Assembly (NCBI RefSeq): GCF_023051175.1
Contig: NZ_JALKII010000003.1
Location: 248,001 to 312,000, forward strand
DNA from: Alcanivorax quisquiliarum
GTDB lineage: Bacteria; Pseudomonadota; Gammaproteobacteria; Pseudomonadales; Alcanivoracaceae
Length of the DNA stretch: 64,000 nucleotides
Direction: 5' to 3'
In this document: positions 25,691 to 35,368 of the stretch, piece after piece
How the letters are laid out: every line of letters begins with the position of its first letter
Position numbering within the stretch: the stretch's first letter is position 1
Program-made: the position numbers and the translations under genes
The notes under the pieces: model-generated
What the model was told of the DNA's origin: nothing
What the model saw: the letters and a program-made list of their open reading frames with translations, nothing else
Database searches by the model: none

Positions 25691-26433
25691 AGCCGGGGCC
25701 GGGCCAGATGGTGCACCACCACTGCCGTGGCCACGGACACATTCAGGCTCTCCACCTCGCCGACCATGGGGATTTCGAGCAGATAATCACATTTGTCCCT
25801 GGTCAGCCGGCGCATACCATCACCTTCCGCTCCCATCACGACCGCCAGCGCACCAGCAGGTTCGAAATCATGCAACAACTGGCTATGCGCATCACGGCCG
25901 GTGCCGGCAATCCAGACACCGCGCTCGCGTAATTGCTCCAGCAGCCGCGCCAGATTACCCACCTCGAAATAAGGCACCGTCTCAGCCGCACCGGCGGCAC
26001 TGCGGCAGGCCACCGGTGTCAGCCCACAGGCATTGCGCCGGGGCACGATGACGCCATCGACACCGAACGCATCAGCGCTGCGCAAGCAGGCGCCCAGGTT
26101 ATGCGGATCGGTGACGCCATCAAGCACGAGCAAGAGCGGCTCATGGGGCAAACGATCCAGATGCTTCAGAAGCGCCTGCTCATCACCCGGTGCGCGCGGC
26201 CGGGCACGCGCTGCCACGCCCTGATGCTGGGGGCCGGCATGTTTTTCCAGCGCCTCGCGCCCGACACGCTGCGGCCGCAGCCCCAATGCTTGCGCCTGCT
26301 CGCTCAAACGCAGTAGCCGTTCTTCACCACGCTCCGCCCGCCGATCATCCAGATAAATTTCCAGCACCGCCTCCGGGCGATGCCGCAACAGGCTCTCCAC
26401 GGCGTGCAGCCCTGCAAACCAGACTGGTTTCAT
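25678..26433 (-). CDS. rlmB: 23S rRNA (guanosine-2'-O-)-methyltransferase RlmB
   Basis: SpoU/TrmH-type SAM enzyme that methylates G2251 in the 23S rRNA peptidyl-transferase loop. N-terminal substrate-binding domain G-L-H-A-V-E-S-L-L; C-terminal knotted domain with L-V-L-D-G-V-T-D-P-H-N-L-G-A-C-L-R, V-M-G-A-E-G-D-G-M-R and the final I-P-M-V-G-E-V-E-S-L-N-V-S-V-A-T-A. 251 residues is standard. Downstream of rnr, the common rnr-rlmB pair, with a 48-base gap containing a hairpin. Confidence 0.96.
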   Translation of the reverse strand: MKPVWFAGLHAVESLLRHRPEAVLEIYLDDRRAERGEERLLRLSEQAQALGLRPQRVGREALEKHAGPQHQGVAARARPRAPGDEQALLKHLDRLPHEPLLLVLDGVTDPHNLGACLRSADAFGVDGVIVPRRNACGLTPVACRSAAGAAETVPYFEVGNLARLLEQLRERGVWIAGTGRDAHSQLLHDFEPAGALAVVMGAEGDGMRRLTRDKCDYLLEIPMVGEVESLNVSVATAVVVHHLARPRLQRA

Positions 26434-26448
26434 GAGAAAACTCCGACA

Positions 26449-26468
26449 CCGGGCGGGGCTCCGCCCGG
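26449..26468. terminator. GC-rich hairpin between rnr and rlmB
   Basis: Perfect 8-bp stem (26449-26456 with 26461-26468), 4-base loop. On the minus strand a TTTT occurs ten bases later, close to the rlmB start. It may attenuate or process the rnr-rlmB transcript rather than end it. Confidence 0.3.
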
Positions 26469-26481
26469 CATAAGCAGTGGG

Positions 26482-28989
26482 TTATTTCCGGGAACGACGC
26501 GCCGGCTTTTTACCGGAGCCCGGCTTTTCTGTCGATTTGCCAGCGGTGGCTTTGCGGGCCGACGCCGGCTTGCCGGCGGGCTTTTTGCTCTGCCCCGCGG
26601 CCGCTTTTCCGGCAGCTGACTTGCCGGTGGGCTTGCCAGCGGGTTTTCGCGGTGTGGCGCCATCTTTTTTCGGAATGCGGCCTTCTGCCAACGCCTGGCG
26701 TACACCGCCCCTTTTACGCGAGGCGGGGGCCTGTTCCTGCGCCAGTTGCAGATCGATCTTGCGGTCTTCCACATGCACGGCTGCCACTTGCACGCGAATC
26801 GAATCGCCAAGCTGGAAACGGCGCCCGGAGGACTCCCCGATCAGCATGTGCCGCTTTTCATCATGGTGATAATAATCGCTATCCAGATGCGCCACATGTA
26901 CCAGCCCATCCACATAAAGATCATCCAGCTGCACAAAGAGCCCGAAATTGGTGACGCCACTGATGACACCGGGGAACTCGTCGCCGATGTGCTGCTGCAT
27001 GTACTGACACTTCAGCCACTGCACCACATCGCGCGTTGCATCGTCGGCACGGCGCTCCGTCATCGAGCAGTGCTCACCAAGCTGCACCATCGCGGCCTGA
27101 TCGTAGGGCAGCGCCTGCGCCTGTGGCAGTTTCGGCAGCTTGCCGGGGTTGTCGGTGTGCTTGGGCACATCGCCGCTGCGGATCAGGTAACGAATGGTAC
27201 GATGCACCAGCAGATCAGGGTAGCGGCGGATCGGCGAGGTAAAGTGGGTATACGCGGCGTAAGCCAGCCCGAAGTGCCCCTTGTTCTCGGCGGTATAGCG
27301 CGCCTGCGTCAGCGAGCGCAGCATGACCGTCTGGATCAGAATGCGATCAGGGCGTTTGCTGATAGCCTCCGCCAGCTTCTGAAATACCGCCGGCTTGGCA
27401 TCGCCGTCTTTTTCCGACCAGGCCAGCGACACGCCCAATGGCCCGAGAAAATCTTTCAGGCTTTGCAGCTTCTCGGTTTTAGGCGGCTCATGGTTACGAT
27501 ACAGCGCCGGCAGGCCGGACTGCTCAAGCAGCCGCGCCGCGCAGATATTCGCCGCCAGCATCGCCTCTTCGATCATCATGTGTGCCACATTGCGGCGCAC
27601 CGGCTCGATGGCGCTGATCTTTTTCTGCTCGTCGTAAATAATCCGTGTTTCCACGGTTTCAAAATCAATCGCGCCTCGCTCATCGCGGCGCTTGCGCAAT
27701 GCCTGATACAGCGAGTGGTAGTCGCCGAGCATGGTGCGCAGCCCGCTATCGAGCGCCTCGTGCGCCGCTTTGCCCGCCGGGCTGCCCGGCTCTTCCAGCA
27801 AGGCACCTACCTGGGTATAGGTCAGCCGCTTGCGCGAGCGCATCACCCCTTCGCCAAAATGAAACCCGGTGATGCGGCCATTGGCCGACACCTGCATCTC
27901 GCAAAACAGACACAGGCGATCCACATCCGGGTTCAGCGAACACAAACCGTTGGACAGTTTTTCCGGCAGCATGGGGATGACGCGATTGGGGAAATACACC
28001 GACGTGCCCCGGCGATGCGCCTCTTCGTCCAGGGCCGAGCCGGGCTGCACATAGTGCGACACATCAGCGATGGCCACTATCAACCGCCAGCCACGCCGCC
28101 AGCGGCGCTTCTCGACAAATACTGCGTCATCAAAGTCGCGCGCATCTTCACCATCAATGGTGACCAGCGGCAGATTGCGCAGATCAACGCGGCCCTTGAT
28201 CGATTTTTCCGACACCTGATCCGGGATCGCTGCCGCTTCTGCTTCGACCTCGACCGGCCAGACAAACGGGATATCGTGGCTGCGCAACGCCACATCCACT
28301 TCCATGCCCGGCTGATCCGGCGAGGCGATCACTTCCAGCAACCGCACCAGCAGCCGGGGCTCGCGCCCGTCCGGATAATGAGTAATCTCGGCGCGCACAT
28401 GGTCGCCTTCGCGTGCGGTAATGCCGTTGGCATCCTCGATCAGCACTTCGGTGGTGATACGACGGTTGGCAGGCTCGATGCCGGGGCCGGCCGAGCTGCG
28501 CACATAGCGGCCTACCACTTCGGTATTGACCCGCTCAATCACTTCTACAATACGCGCCTCGCGCTTGCCGAAGCGGTTACGGCCCTCGGGGCTGACCAGC
28601 ACCCGATCACCATCGAGCACCGCCTGCATCTGGCGCGGCGAGACAAACAGATCTTCACCGCCCGCATCCGGCACCACGAAACCGAACCCGTCGCGATGCC
28701 CTTGCACACGCCCCGGCACCAGCGCCATACGCTCGACAATGCCGTACTGCCCGCGGCGGTTTTCCGCCAGCTGGCCGTCGCGCAACATCGCTTTGAGACG
28801 CCGGCGCAGTGCTTCGCGATCCTGCTCATCAACGACATCGAGCAGCACTTCCAGCTGATCGCGAGTCTGCGGCCGGCCAATATCATTCAATACCTGAAGA
28901 ATCAGCTCGCGGCTGGCCACCGGCCGTTCATATCGCGCCGCTTCTCGCGCCGCATGGGGATCTCGATATCCTCTCGATCTTTTACTCAT
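26482..28989 (-). CDS. rnr: ribonuclease R
   Basis: Processive 3'-5' exoribonuclease of the RNB family, able to degrade structured RNA. Order: N-terminal winged helix R-E-L-I-L-Q-V-L, cold-shock domains (R-V-Q-G-H-R-D-G-F-G-F-V), RNB catalytic core with D-G-E-D-A-R-D-F-D-D-A and A-D-V-S-H-Y-V, Y-F-P-N-R-V-I-P-M-L-P, Y-A-A-Y-T-H-F-T-S-P-I-R-R-Y-P-D, an S1 domain, and a lysine/alanine-rich tail (~85 residues) of the sort used for ribosome or tmRNA contacts. 835 residues. I choose the ATG at 28989 (M-S-K-R-S-R-G-Y-R-D-P), the family N-terminus. Confidence 0.97.
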   Translation of the reverse strand: MSKRSRGYRDPHAAREAARYERPVASRELILQVLNDIGRPQTRDQLEVLLDVVDEQDREALRRRLKAMLRDGQLAENRRGQYGIVERMALVPGRVQGHRDGFGFVVPDAGGEDLFVSPRQMQAVLDGDRVLVSPEGRNRFGKREARIVEVIERVNTEVVGRYVRSSAGPGIEPANRRITTEVLIEDANGITAREGDHVRAEITHYPDGREPRLLVRLLEVIASPDQPGMEVDVALRSHDIPFVWPVEVEAEAAAIPDQVSEKSIKGRVDLRNLPLVTIDGEDARDFDDAVFVEKRRWRRGWRLIVAIADVSHYVQPGSALDEEAHRRGTSVYFPNRVIPMLPEKLSNGLCSLNPDVDRLCLFCEMQVSANGRITGFHFGEGVMRSRKRLTYTQVGALLEEPGSPAGKAAHEALDSGLRTMLGDYHSLYQALRKRRDERGAIDFETVETRIIYDEQKKISAIEPVRRNVAHMMIEEAMLAANICAARLLEQSGLPALYRNHEPPKTEKLQSLKDFLGPLGVSLAWSEKDGDAKPAVFQKLAEAISKRPDRILIQTVMLRSLTQARYTAENKGHFGLAYAAYTHFTSPIRRYPDLLVHRTIRYLIRSGDVPKHTDNPGKLPKLPQAQALPYDQAAMVQLGEHCSMTERRADDATRDVVQWLKCQYMQQHIGDEFPGVISGVTNFGLFVQLDDLYVDGLVHVAHLDSDYYHHDEKRHMLIGESSGRRFQLGDSIRVQVAAVHVEDRKIDLQLAQEQAPASRKRGGVRQALAEGRIPKKDGATPRKPAGKPTGKSAAGKAAAGQSKKPAGKPASARKATAGKSTEKPGSGKKPARRSRK

Positions 28990-29157
28990 GAAATACAGTT
29001 TTTCCTGGAATAAGCTCCCGCGTGGACAAACGTGATGCCACAAGGGAAAGTGGCGGCGGCTTTACATATCGCCACCGTGTCCGCCCATAGTGGGGCCAGA
29101 CCCCAGCGCACGCAACCGGCAGAATCGCCTTCTGTGGTGAAATTCTGCAAGAAAGAT

Positions 29158-29185
29158 TTGACAATGCGGCGCCGTATACTAGAAT
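29158..29185 (+). promoter_or_regulatory. promoter of tRNA-Leu
   Basis: TTGACA (29158-29163), 16-base spacer, TAGAAT (29180-29185). Expected transcript start is about 35 bases before the mature tRNA. Confidence 0.75.
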
Positions 29186-29228
29186 ACGCGCGCTTTCCGG
29201 TTGAATGTAACAACGCTTCCGGGAACGA

Positions 29229-29315
29229 GCCGAGGTGGTGAAATTGGTAGACACGCTAGCTTCAGGTGCTAGTGCTCGAAAGGGCGTGGAGGTTCAAGTC
29301 CTCTCCTCGGCACCA
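29229..29315 (+). tRNA. tRNA-Leu (anticodon CAG)
   Basis: 87 bases including encoded CCA. The acceptor stem GCCGAGG pairs with CCTCGGC; the anticodon stem CTAGC/GCTAG encloses loop TTCAGGT, giving anticodon CAG, which reads CUG, the dominant leucine codon of these genes. A long variable arm and T-loop GGTTCAAGTCC are present, as in all class II leucine tRNAs. Confidence 0.97.
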
Positions 29316-29320
29316 ATTTC

Positions 29321-29345
29321 AAGGCTCCCTTTGGGGGCCTTTTTC
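29321..29345 (+). terminator. terminator of tRNA-Leu
   Basis: Nine-bp stem (29321-29329 with 29333-29341, one G-T pair, loop TTT) running into a T-tract, starting 5 bases after the CCA end. Confidence 0.85.
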
Positions 29346-29462
29346 GTTTTCAGGCCGCCAGGGCCGATGGCGAAACACCGGCTTCTTTCTTGCGCCGCAT
29401 CGGCACCAGACGCAGCCTTTTGCTCTCCCCTGCCCACACCGGGCACGACAGGAGTTATCGCC

Positions 29463-29738
29463 ATGAACGCTGCCACCTCATCCAACATTCCTGTCCGCCG
29501 CAGCCTGACACGCCGCCGCAGCCTGGCGCGTGTGAGCGCTGCTGCCTTGCTCGGCCTGACGCTGAGTTTTGCGCCGGTGGCCGTGCCGCAGGCACAGGCG
29601 GCCAATGCCTCGGTGCAGGCGATGGAGCGTGAAGCAGCCGAGCGGGCCGAGCGTCGCCGGCCGTTCATGGTGCTGTTCCCGGCTGGTGTTGCAGTGCTGA
29701 CGCTGGTGCTGGTGCTGACCGTCAAACGGCGGCGCTGA
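29463..29738 (+). CDS. small membrane-anchored protein of unknown function
   Basis: A 91-residue protein. The ATG at 29463 is preceded by CAGGAG at 8 bases, a strong ribosome-binding site. The N-terminus is arginine rich (three R-R pairs) followed by a hydrophobic core A-A-A-L-L-G-L-T-L-S-F-A ending A-Q-A-A-N, a plausible long signal peptide. A short charged helix (E-R-E-A-A-E-R-A-E-R-R-R) leads to a C-terminal membrane helix and the tail V-K-R-R-R. Predicted layout: short periplasmic segment tethered by the C-terminal helix. I recognise no family. Lies between the tRNA and a convergent YqaE-type gene. Confidence 0.65.
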   Translation: MNAATSSNIPVRRSLTRRRSLARVSAAALLGLTLSFAPVAVPQAQAANASVQAMEREAAERAERRRPFMVLFPAGVAVLTLVLVLTVKRRR

Positions 29739-29804
29739 CACGCCCTTTATGCCAATACCTTGCCGCCCGTTGCCGCTCGGCGACGGGCAAGCAGCAACTG
29801 GCGC

Positions 29805-29963
29805 TCAGCGACTGGCGATGATGTACACCGCATGAATGACGCCGGGCAGATAGCCCAGCAGCGTCAGCAGAATATTCAGCCAGAAGGCGCCCCCGAGCCC
29901 GACTTTCAGAAACACACCCAAGGGCGGCAACAACACCGAAATCAGAATGCGCAGGATATCCAT
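29805..29963 (-). CDS. YqaE/Pmp3 family small membrane protein
   Basis: A 52-residue, two-helix membrane protein. It shows the family hallmark of M-D-I-L-R-I-L-I-S-V-L-L-P-P-L-G-V-F, then F-W-L-N-I-L-L-T-L-L-G-Y-L-P-G-V-I-H-A-V-Y-I-I. In yeast and plants the homologue affects membrane potential and salt tolerance; in bacteria the role is not settled. The ATG at 29963 gives the canonical start; a longer frame adds non-family sequence. Follows purA with a 99-base gap containing inverted repeats. Confidence 0.88.
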   Translation of the reverse strand: MDILRILISVLLPPLGVFLKVGLGGAFWLNILLTLLGYLPGVIHAVYIIASR

Positions 29964-30062
29964 GGCCTGTCTCCCTGACGGTTGGACACTGTCAGGTTGC
30001 CGCAAAAGGCCGTCGGGGAACAAGCGAAGCCGGGCGCCCATCACGGCTCCCGGCGTTTCAGG

Positions 30063-31370
<1,308 letters not shown>

Positions 31371-31383
31371 TCACTATTCCTGG

Positions 31384-32565
31384 TCAGGATGAAAGGGAAT
31401 GAAGCTGCCAACGCTGCTCCACGAACACCAGCTCACGGTCACAGCGCAGCTCTGCCGGAAGATTGTCCGCGCCCGGCAGCGCCTGCACGACACGTTCGCC
31501 AGCGGCACGTAGCCTGGCGATTTCTGCCAGCAACGCCGCATCACTGCCGGCTGGCGCCAGAATGCCGCCGGGTTGTACTGCCGTGCCCTGGCAAGCCACC
31601 AGCAGCTTCAGATCAGCGCTGAAGCCAGTGGCCGGCCGGGCACGCCCGAATACTTCGCCGATATGATCGTAGCGGCCGCCTTTGGCGAGCGGCTCGCTGA
31701 CGCCGTTGCGATAGGCCGCGAACAGGCTGCCGGTGTGGTAGTGGTAACCACGCAATTCACCCAGATCGAGATGAATTGCCACCTGCGGATGGGTCGCACG
31801 CACGCGCGCCACCAATTCCGCCAGTTGCTCGAGCACCGCCAGCGCTTCTGCACTGGCCGTGGCCAGCAAGACCCGGCCTTGCGCCAATGCATCCTCGCCC
31901 GCCAGCCAGGGCAGCGCAGCCAAGGCGCGTGCGGCCGGCTCGGGCAAGGCACGCTCGCTGAAGAACGCATCCAGCTCGGTGCGCGCCTTACGCAAATAAA
32001 TCCCGCGCAGGACTGCCTCGTCGGCATCTGTCAGCCCGGCAGCTCGCACCAGGGCGCGGTAAATGCCCACGTGTCCCAGCTCCAGCGTGACATCGTCGGC
32101 ACCTGCTTCGGCCAGCGTGGCCAGCATCAGGCTGATGACTTCCGCATCGCTTTCGATACCGTCGTGACCAAACAGCTCGACACCGATCTGATACGGAATG
32201 CGTGAGGCACCCGGCAACCCGATACGGGTGCGCAATGCTGTCGAGCAGTAGCACAGCCGGCTTGGCCCCTTGCGGCGCAAGCTGTGCGCATCAATGCGTG
32301 CCACTTGTGGCGTGATATCCGCACGCACACCCATCATGCGGCCAGAGAGCTGGTCGGTCAGCTTGAACGTCTCGATTTCCAGATCACGCCCGGCGCCGTT
32401 GAGCAACGACTCCAGAAACTCGATCAATGGCGGGAATACCAGCTCGTAACCCCAGCGGGTATAGAGGTCCAGCAGGCGGCGGCGCAATCCTTCGATCACG
32501 GCGGCCCGCTCAGGCAGTATTTCTTCTACCCCTTCGGGTAGTAGCCACTGTTCTTCGCGGTTCAT
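31384..32565 (-). CDS. hisZ: ATP phosphoribosyltransferase regulatory subunit HisZ
   Basis: Histidyl-tRNA-synthetase paralogue without synthetase activity that activates short-form HisG, first enzyme of histidine synthesis. It shows L-P-E-G-V-E-E-I-L-P, the class II motif 2 region M-G-V-R-A-D-I-T-P-Q-V-A-R-I-D, Y-Y-H-T-G-S-L-F-A-A-Y-type segment and G-G-R-Y-D. Length 393 residues, and no C-terminal anticodon-binding domain, which distinguishes it from HisS. Start ATG at 32565, two codons after a possible TTG; two bases after the DUF2065 stop. Common neighbour of purA in gammaproteobacteria. Confidence 0.93.
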   Translation of the reverse strand: MNREEQWLLPEGVEEILPERAAVIEGLRRRLLDLYTRWGYELVFPPLIEFLESLLNGAGRDLEIETFKLTDQLSGRMMGVRADITPQVARIDAHSLRRKGPSRLCYCSTALRTRIGLPGASRIPYQIGVELFGHDGIESDAEVISLMLATLAEAGADDVTLELGHVGIYRALVRAAGLTDADEAVLRGIYLRKARTELDAFFSERALPEPAARALAALPWLAGEDALAQGRVLLATASAEALAVLEQLAELVARVRATHPQVAIHLDLGELRGYHYHTGSLFAAYRNGVSEPLAKGGRYDHIGEVFGRARPATGFSADLKLLVACQGTAVQPGGILAPAGSDAALLAEIARLRAAGERVVQALPGADNLPAELRCDRELVFVEQRWQLHSLSS

Positions 32566-32567
32566 AC

Positions 32568-32765
32568 TCAACTTGTATGCTTCAGGAGGATCAACAGGCC
32601 TGCGCCACCAAGCATGGCCGCCAGGCCCAACGTTCGCAGCGCCCGGTCATCCAGACGCGCCAGCTGCAAGGCGGCGGCGCGCAAATGACGTGGCGACAGG
32701 CACAGCACCAGCCCTTCGATCACCAGCACCAGGCACAGCGCCTTCAATACCAGAATCCAGTCCAT
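32568..32765 (-). CDS. DUF2065 (YjeT-like) small membrane protein
   Basis: A 65-residue protein with two hydrophobic helices: M-D-W-I-L-V-L-K-A-L-C-L-V-L-V-I-E-G-L at the N-terminus and G-L-A-A-M-L-G-G-A-G-L-L-I-L-L at the C-terminus, with an R-L-D-D-R-A-L-R-T-L-G turn. This is the YjeT pattern found between hflC and hisZ or purA. Function unknown. ATG at 32765 chosen over a longer frame beginning at 32816. Confidence 0.88.
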   Translation of the reverse strand: MDWILVLKALCLVLVIEGLVLCLSPRHLRAAALQLARLDDRALRTLGLAAMLGGAGLLILLKHTS

Positions 32766-32874
32766 CTGGCTGCTCGGCAGACAGCAAAACGCCGGGCGGT
32801 TGCCCGGCGGGCGCATGTTAGCACTTCATCCCGGCGCAGGCACCCATTGATCGGGTGCAGGCGCCAGGCTTGTC

Positions 32875-33903
32875 TCAATTACCCGTGGCGCTCTTCAGGT
32901 AGCGGAAGAAATCGCCATCCGGCTCCAGCACCAGCACATCCTGATGATCGCGGAAGCTGTCGCGATAGGCTTGCAGGCTGCGGTAGAAGCGGAAGAACTC
33001 GCGGTCGCGATTGTAAATGCTCGCATAGATGGCAGCTGCCTCGGCATCGCCGTCACCACGAATCAGCTCTGCATCACGAAACGCTTCCGCCAGCAGCACG
33101 GTGCGCTCCCGCTCGGCTGCGGCACGAATCTTCTCCGCCCCTTCACGGCCCTCGGAGCGATGCCGCTCGGCGTCACGGGCACGCTCGGCGCTCATGCGGG
33201 CGAACACCCGGTCACGCACCTCGGTGGGCCAATCCACCTGCTTGACGCGAATGTCCACCACATCAATGCCGAAATCTTCCAGCACGTCGTCTTTCAGCTC
33301 CGCCAGCACCTTGACCATCAGCTGTTCACGGGCATCTTCCGACGGCGCCAGCTCGCCAGCTTCCTCAGCGCTGATCACTGGCGGAGGCGGCACATTGCTG
33401 TCGCCATCACCCACCTGCGGTGTCACCACACCGACCAGCTCGGCATCGGCAATCACTTCCTTGCGGCCGGCAACGACTTCCTGCACCGTCATCTGCGCCA
33501 CTTCGTTACGCAGCCGCTCCGCCACCCGCACATTGAGGCGCTGCTGGGCGATGTCGCGCATGCGGTCAGAGTTGTTGGCGGCCCCGCCACCGATCACGGT
33601 GACGTAACGCTGCACATCCTGCACACGCCAGATCACGAACGAGCTGACATCCACCAGCTTGCGCTCGGAGGTGAGATAGGATTGCGCCGGCAGCTCATAC
33701 GCCGTTGCGCGGCCATCCACGCGCACTACCTGGTCAATGAACGGCACCTTGAAATGGATACCGGGCTCTATATCGGTACGCACGATTTCCTGGAACCGCT
33801 TGAGCACCGCACGCTCGGTTTCATTGACGATAAAATACGAATCCAGCACCGCGATCACCAGGAACAGTGCCGCGATGAGGCTCATCAGGCTTCTCTGAGA
33901 CAT
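32875..33903 (-). CDS. hflC: HflC, SPFH-family modulator of FtsH protease
   Basis: Inner-membrane protein with one N-terminal transmembrane helix (L-I-A-A-L-F-L-V-I-A-V-L) and a large periplasmic SPFH/Band 7 domain; with HflK it cages FtsH. Seen: F-I-V-N-E-T-E-R-A-V-L-K-R-F, P-G-I-H-F-K-V-P-F-I-D-Q-V, D-V-R-V-K-Q-V-D-W-P, and a long charged coiled-coil helix (R-A-R-D-A-E-R-H-R-S-E-G) near residues 210-270. 342 residues. Start codon overlaps hflK stop (TGATG). Confidence 0.95.
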   Translation of the reverse strand: MSQRSLMSLIAALFLVIAVLDSYFIVNETERAVLKRFQEIVRTDIEPGIHFKVPFIDQVVRVDGRATAYELPAQSYLTSERKLVDVSSFVIWRVQDVQRYVTVIGGGAANNSDRMRDIAQQRLNVRVAERLRNEVAQMTVQEVVAGRKEVIADAELVGVVTPQVGDGDSNVPPPPVISAEEAGELAPSEDAREQLMVKVLAELKDDVLEDFGIDVVDIRVKQVDWPTEVRDRVFARMSAERARDAERHRSEGREGAEKIRAAAERERTVLLAEAFRDAELIRGDGDAEAAAIYASIYNRDREFFRFYRSLQAYRDSFRDHQDVLVLEPDGDFFRYLKSATGN

Positions 33904-35096
33904 CAGCGAACCTCCCTGGTCGAACGGCCATAGAGACTGCGCGAGGCATTGTTGCCGCTGGTGCCCGCAGCCGTGGAAGAGGATGACGTCGACGATGACG
34001 ACGACACGCCGCTGCTGCTGCTACGAGACGCCCCGCCACCCGAGGCGCTGGCGGGATCACGATGCTGCTTCATGATCTGATCCAGCGGCAGATACAACAG
34101 GCTGTCGCCGCCCTGCACATCCACCAGCACCTTGCTGGTGTTGCCCAGCACTTCTTCCATGGTTTCCAGATACAGCCGCTCGCGTGTCACTTCCGGGGAG
34201 CGAGTGTATTCTGTCAGCAGTTTCCCGAACCGCTCTGCCTCACCGCGTGCACGGTCAACAATCTCGGCGCGGTAGGCTTCGGACTCCTCACGCAGGCGCT
34301 GAGCGCGGCCGCGTGCTTCCGGAATCACAGCATTGGCATACGCTTCAGCCTCTTTCTTGAAGCGGTCTTCATCTTCGCGAGCACGGGCCACATCCTGGAA
34401 TGCCTCGCGCACCGCAGCCGGCGCCGCTGTGCTATCGAGCACCACTGCCGCAACCAGCAAGCCGGTGGAATATTCATCCAGGTATTCCTGCAGGCGGCGC
34501 TGCACCGAGGCACGCAGGTCTTCCCGTTCGGTGCTCAAGACAGCATTGATCGTCTTGCTGCCCACCACATGGCGCAGCGCACTGTCGGTGGCGTTGCGCA
34601 GCACGGTATCGGAGTTGGCCACCTTCAGCAGATAGGCGGCCGGATCAATGACCCGGTACTGTACTTCCAGCGTCACACCCACAATATTGGTGTCGCCAGT
34701 CAGCATTTCTTCGTTCACGCGATGGCTGTTCATCTGCGTGACATTGACCTTGTGATAAGACTCGAACGGCGGCAGGTGCCAGTTCAGGCCCGGCTCGACC
34801 ACGCGATGCAGCTTGCCAAAGCGCAACACCACACCCTGTTCGGCGGAATCGATCTGGAACGCCGCCCAGATGCCGTAGATGACGATCAGCACCGCCAGCA
34901 CAATGCCGATGATGCCGGCGCCGCCACTGCTCCCCTGGCCACTGCCCCCGCGGTTACCGCCACCAAAGGCTCCGCCAAGTTTGTCTTTCAGGTTCTTGAT
35001 GACTACATCCAGGTCCGGTGGACCCTGGTTGTTGTTGCCACCGCCGCCCCCCCAGGGGTCGCGCGGCTTCTGTCCGCCAGGTTCGTTCCAGGACAT
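33903..35096 (-). CDS. hflK: HflK, SPFH-family modulator of FtsH protease
   Basis: Partner of HflC. Glycine/asparagine-rich cytoplasmic N-terminus (M-S-W-N-E-P-G-G), one transmembrane helix near residues 60-80, then the SPFH domain (G-V-V-L-R-F-G-K-L-H-R-V-V-E-P-G-L-N-W-H-L-P) and a charged coiled coil. The C-terminus is a serine-rich low-complexity tail from residue ~360, longer than in E. coli in relative terms. 397 residues. 272 bases separate it from hflX. Confidence 0.95.
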   Translation of the reverse strand: MSWNEPGGQKPRDPWGGGGGNNNQGPPDLDVVIKNLKDKLGGAFGGGNRGGSGQGSSGGAGIIGIVLAVLIVIYGIWAAFQIDSAEQGVVLRFGKLHRVVEPGLNWHLPPFESYHKVNVTQMNSHRVNEEMLTGDTNIVGVTLEVQYRVIDPAAYLLKVANSDTVLRNATDSALRHVVGSKTINAVLSTEREDLRASVQRRLQEYLDEYSTGLLVAAVVLDSTAAPAAVREAFQDVARAREDEDRFKKEAEAYANAVIPEARGRAQRLREESEAYRAEIVDRARGEAERFGKLLTEYTRSPEVTRERLYLETMEEVLGNTSKVLVDVQGGDSLLYLPLDQIMKQHRDPASASGGGASRSSSSGVSSSSSTSSSSTAAGTSGNNASRSLYGRSTREVR

Positions 35097-35368
35097 CGGG
35101 TTCTCCGTCTAGCTGATGCTGAAAATTCCGCTGGAATTTCCATCGCCGCGACGCTTGCGCGTGCGATCGGGCCGCCCAGGAGCGGGCGGAGATTTATTCG
35201 GGCCTTGGTTGCACATCCTTACCGGCCACCCCGCAGGTAGCCGCACATCGTTCGCCGGACGCCGCCCCGAGCCGCGATTCTACACGAACATCCGCCGCGT
35301 CAGGGGACAGAAAGTCGACGCCCGATGTGATCTGGTGACCAGTTCCGGGGCTGCCGTGTTACAGCCAG

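Noticed and set aside
26746-29013. Rightward 755-codon open frame opposite rnr.
   Set aside because: Antisense of the RNase R gene, with histidine/glutamine-rich shadow composition and no domain.
29119-29148. 7-bp inverted repeat upstream of the tRNA-Leu promoter.
   Set aside because: Short arms with a 16-base loop; no regulator or partner suggests a function.
35097-35368. 272-base gap between hflX and hflK, with a 7-bp inverted repeat near 35123-35139.
   Set aside because: No gene, RNA or clear promoter; the repeat is short and lacks a T-run.
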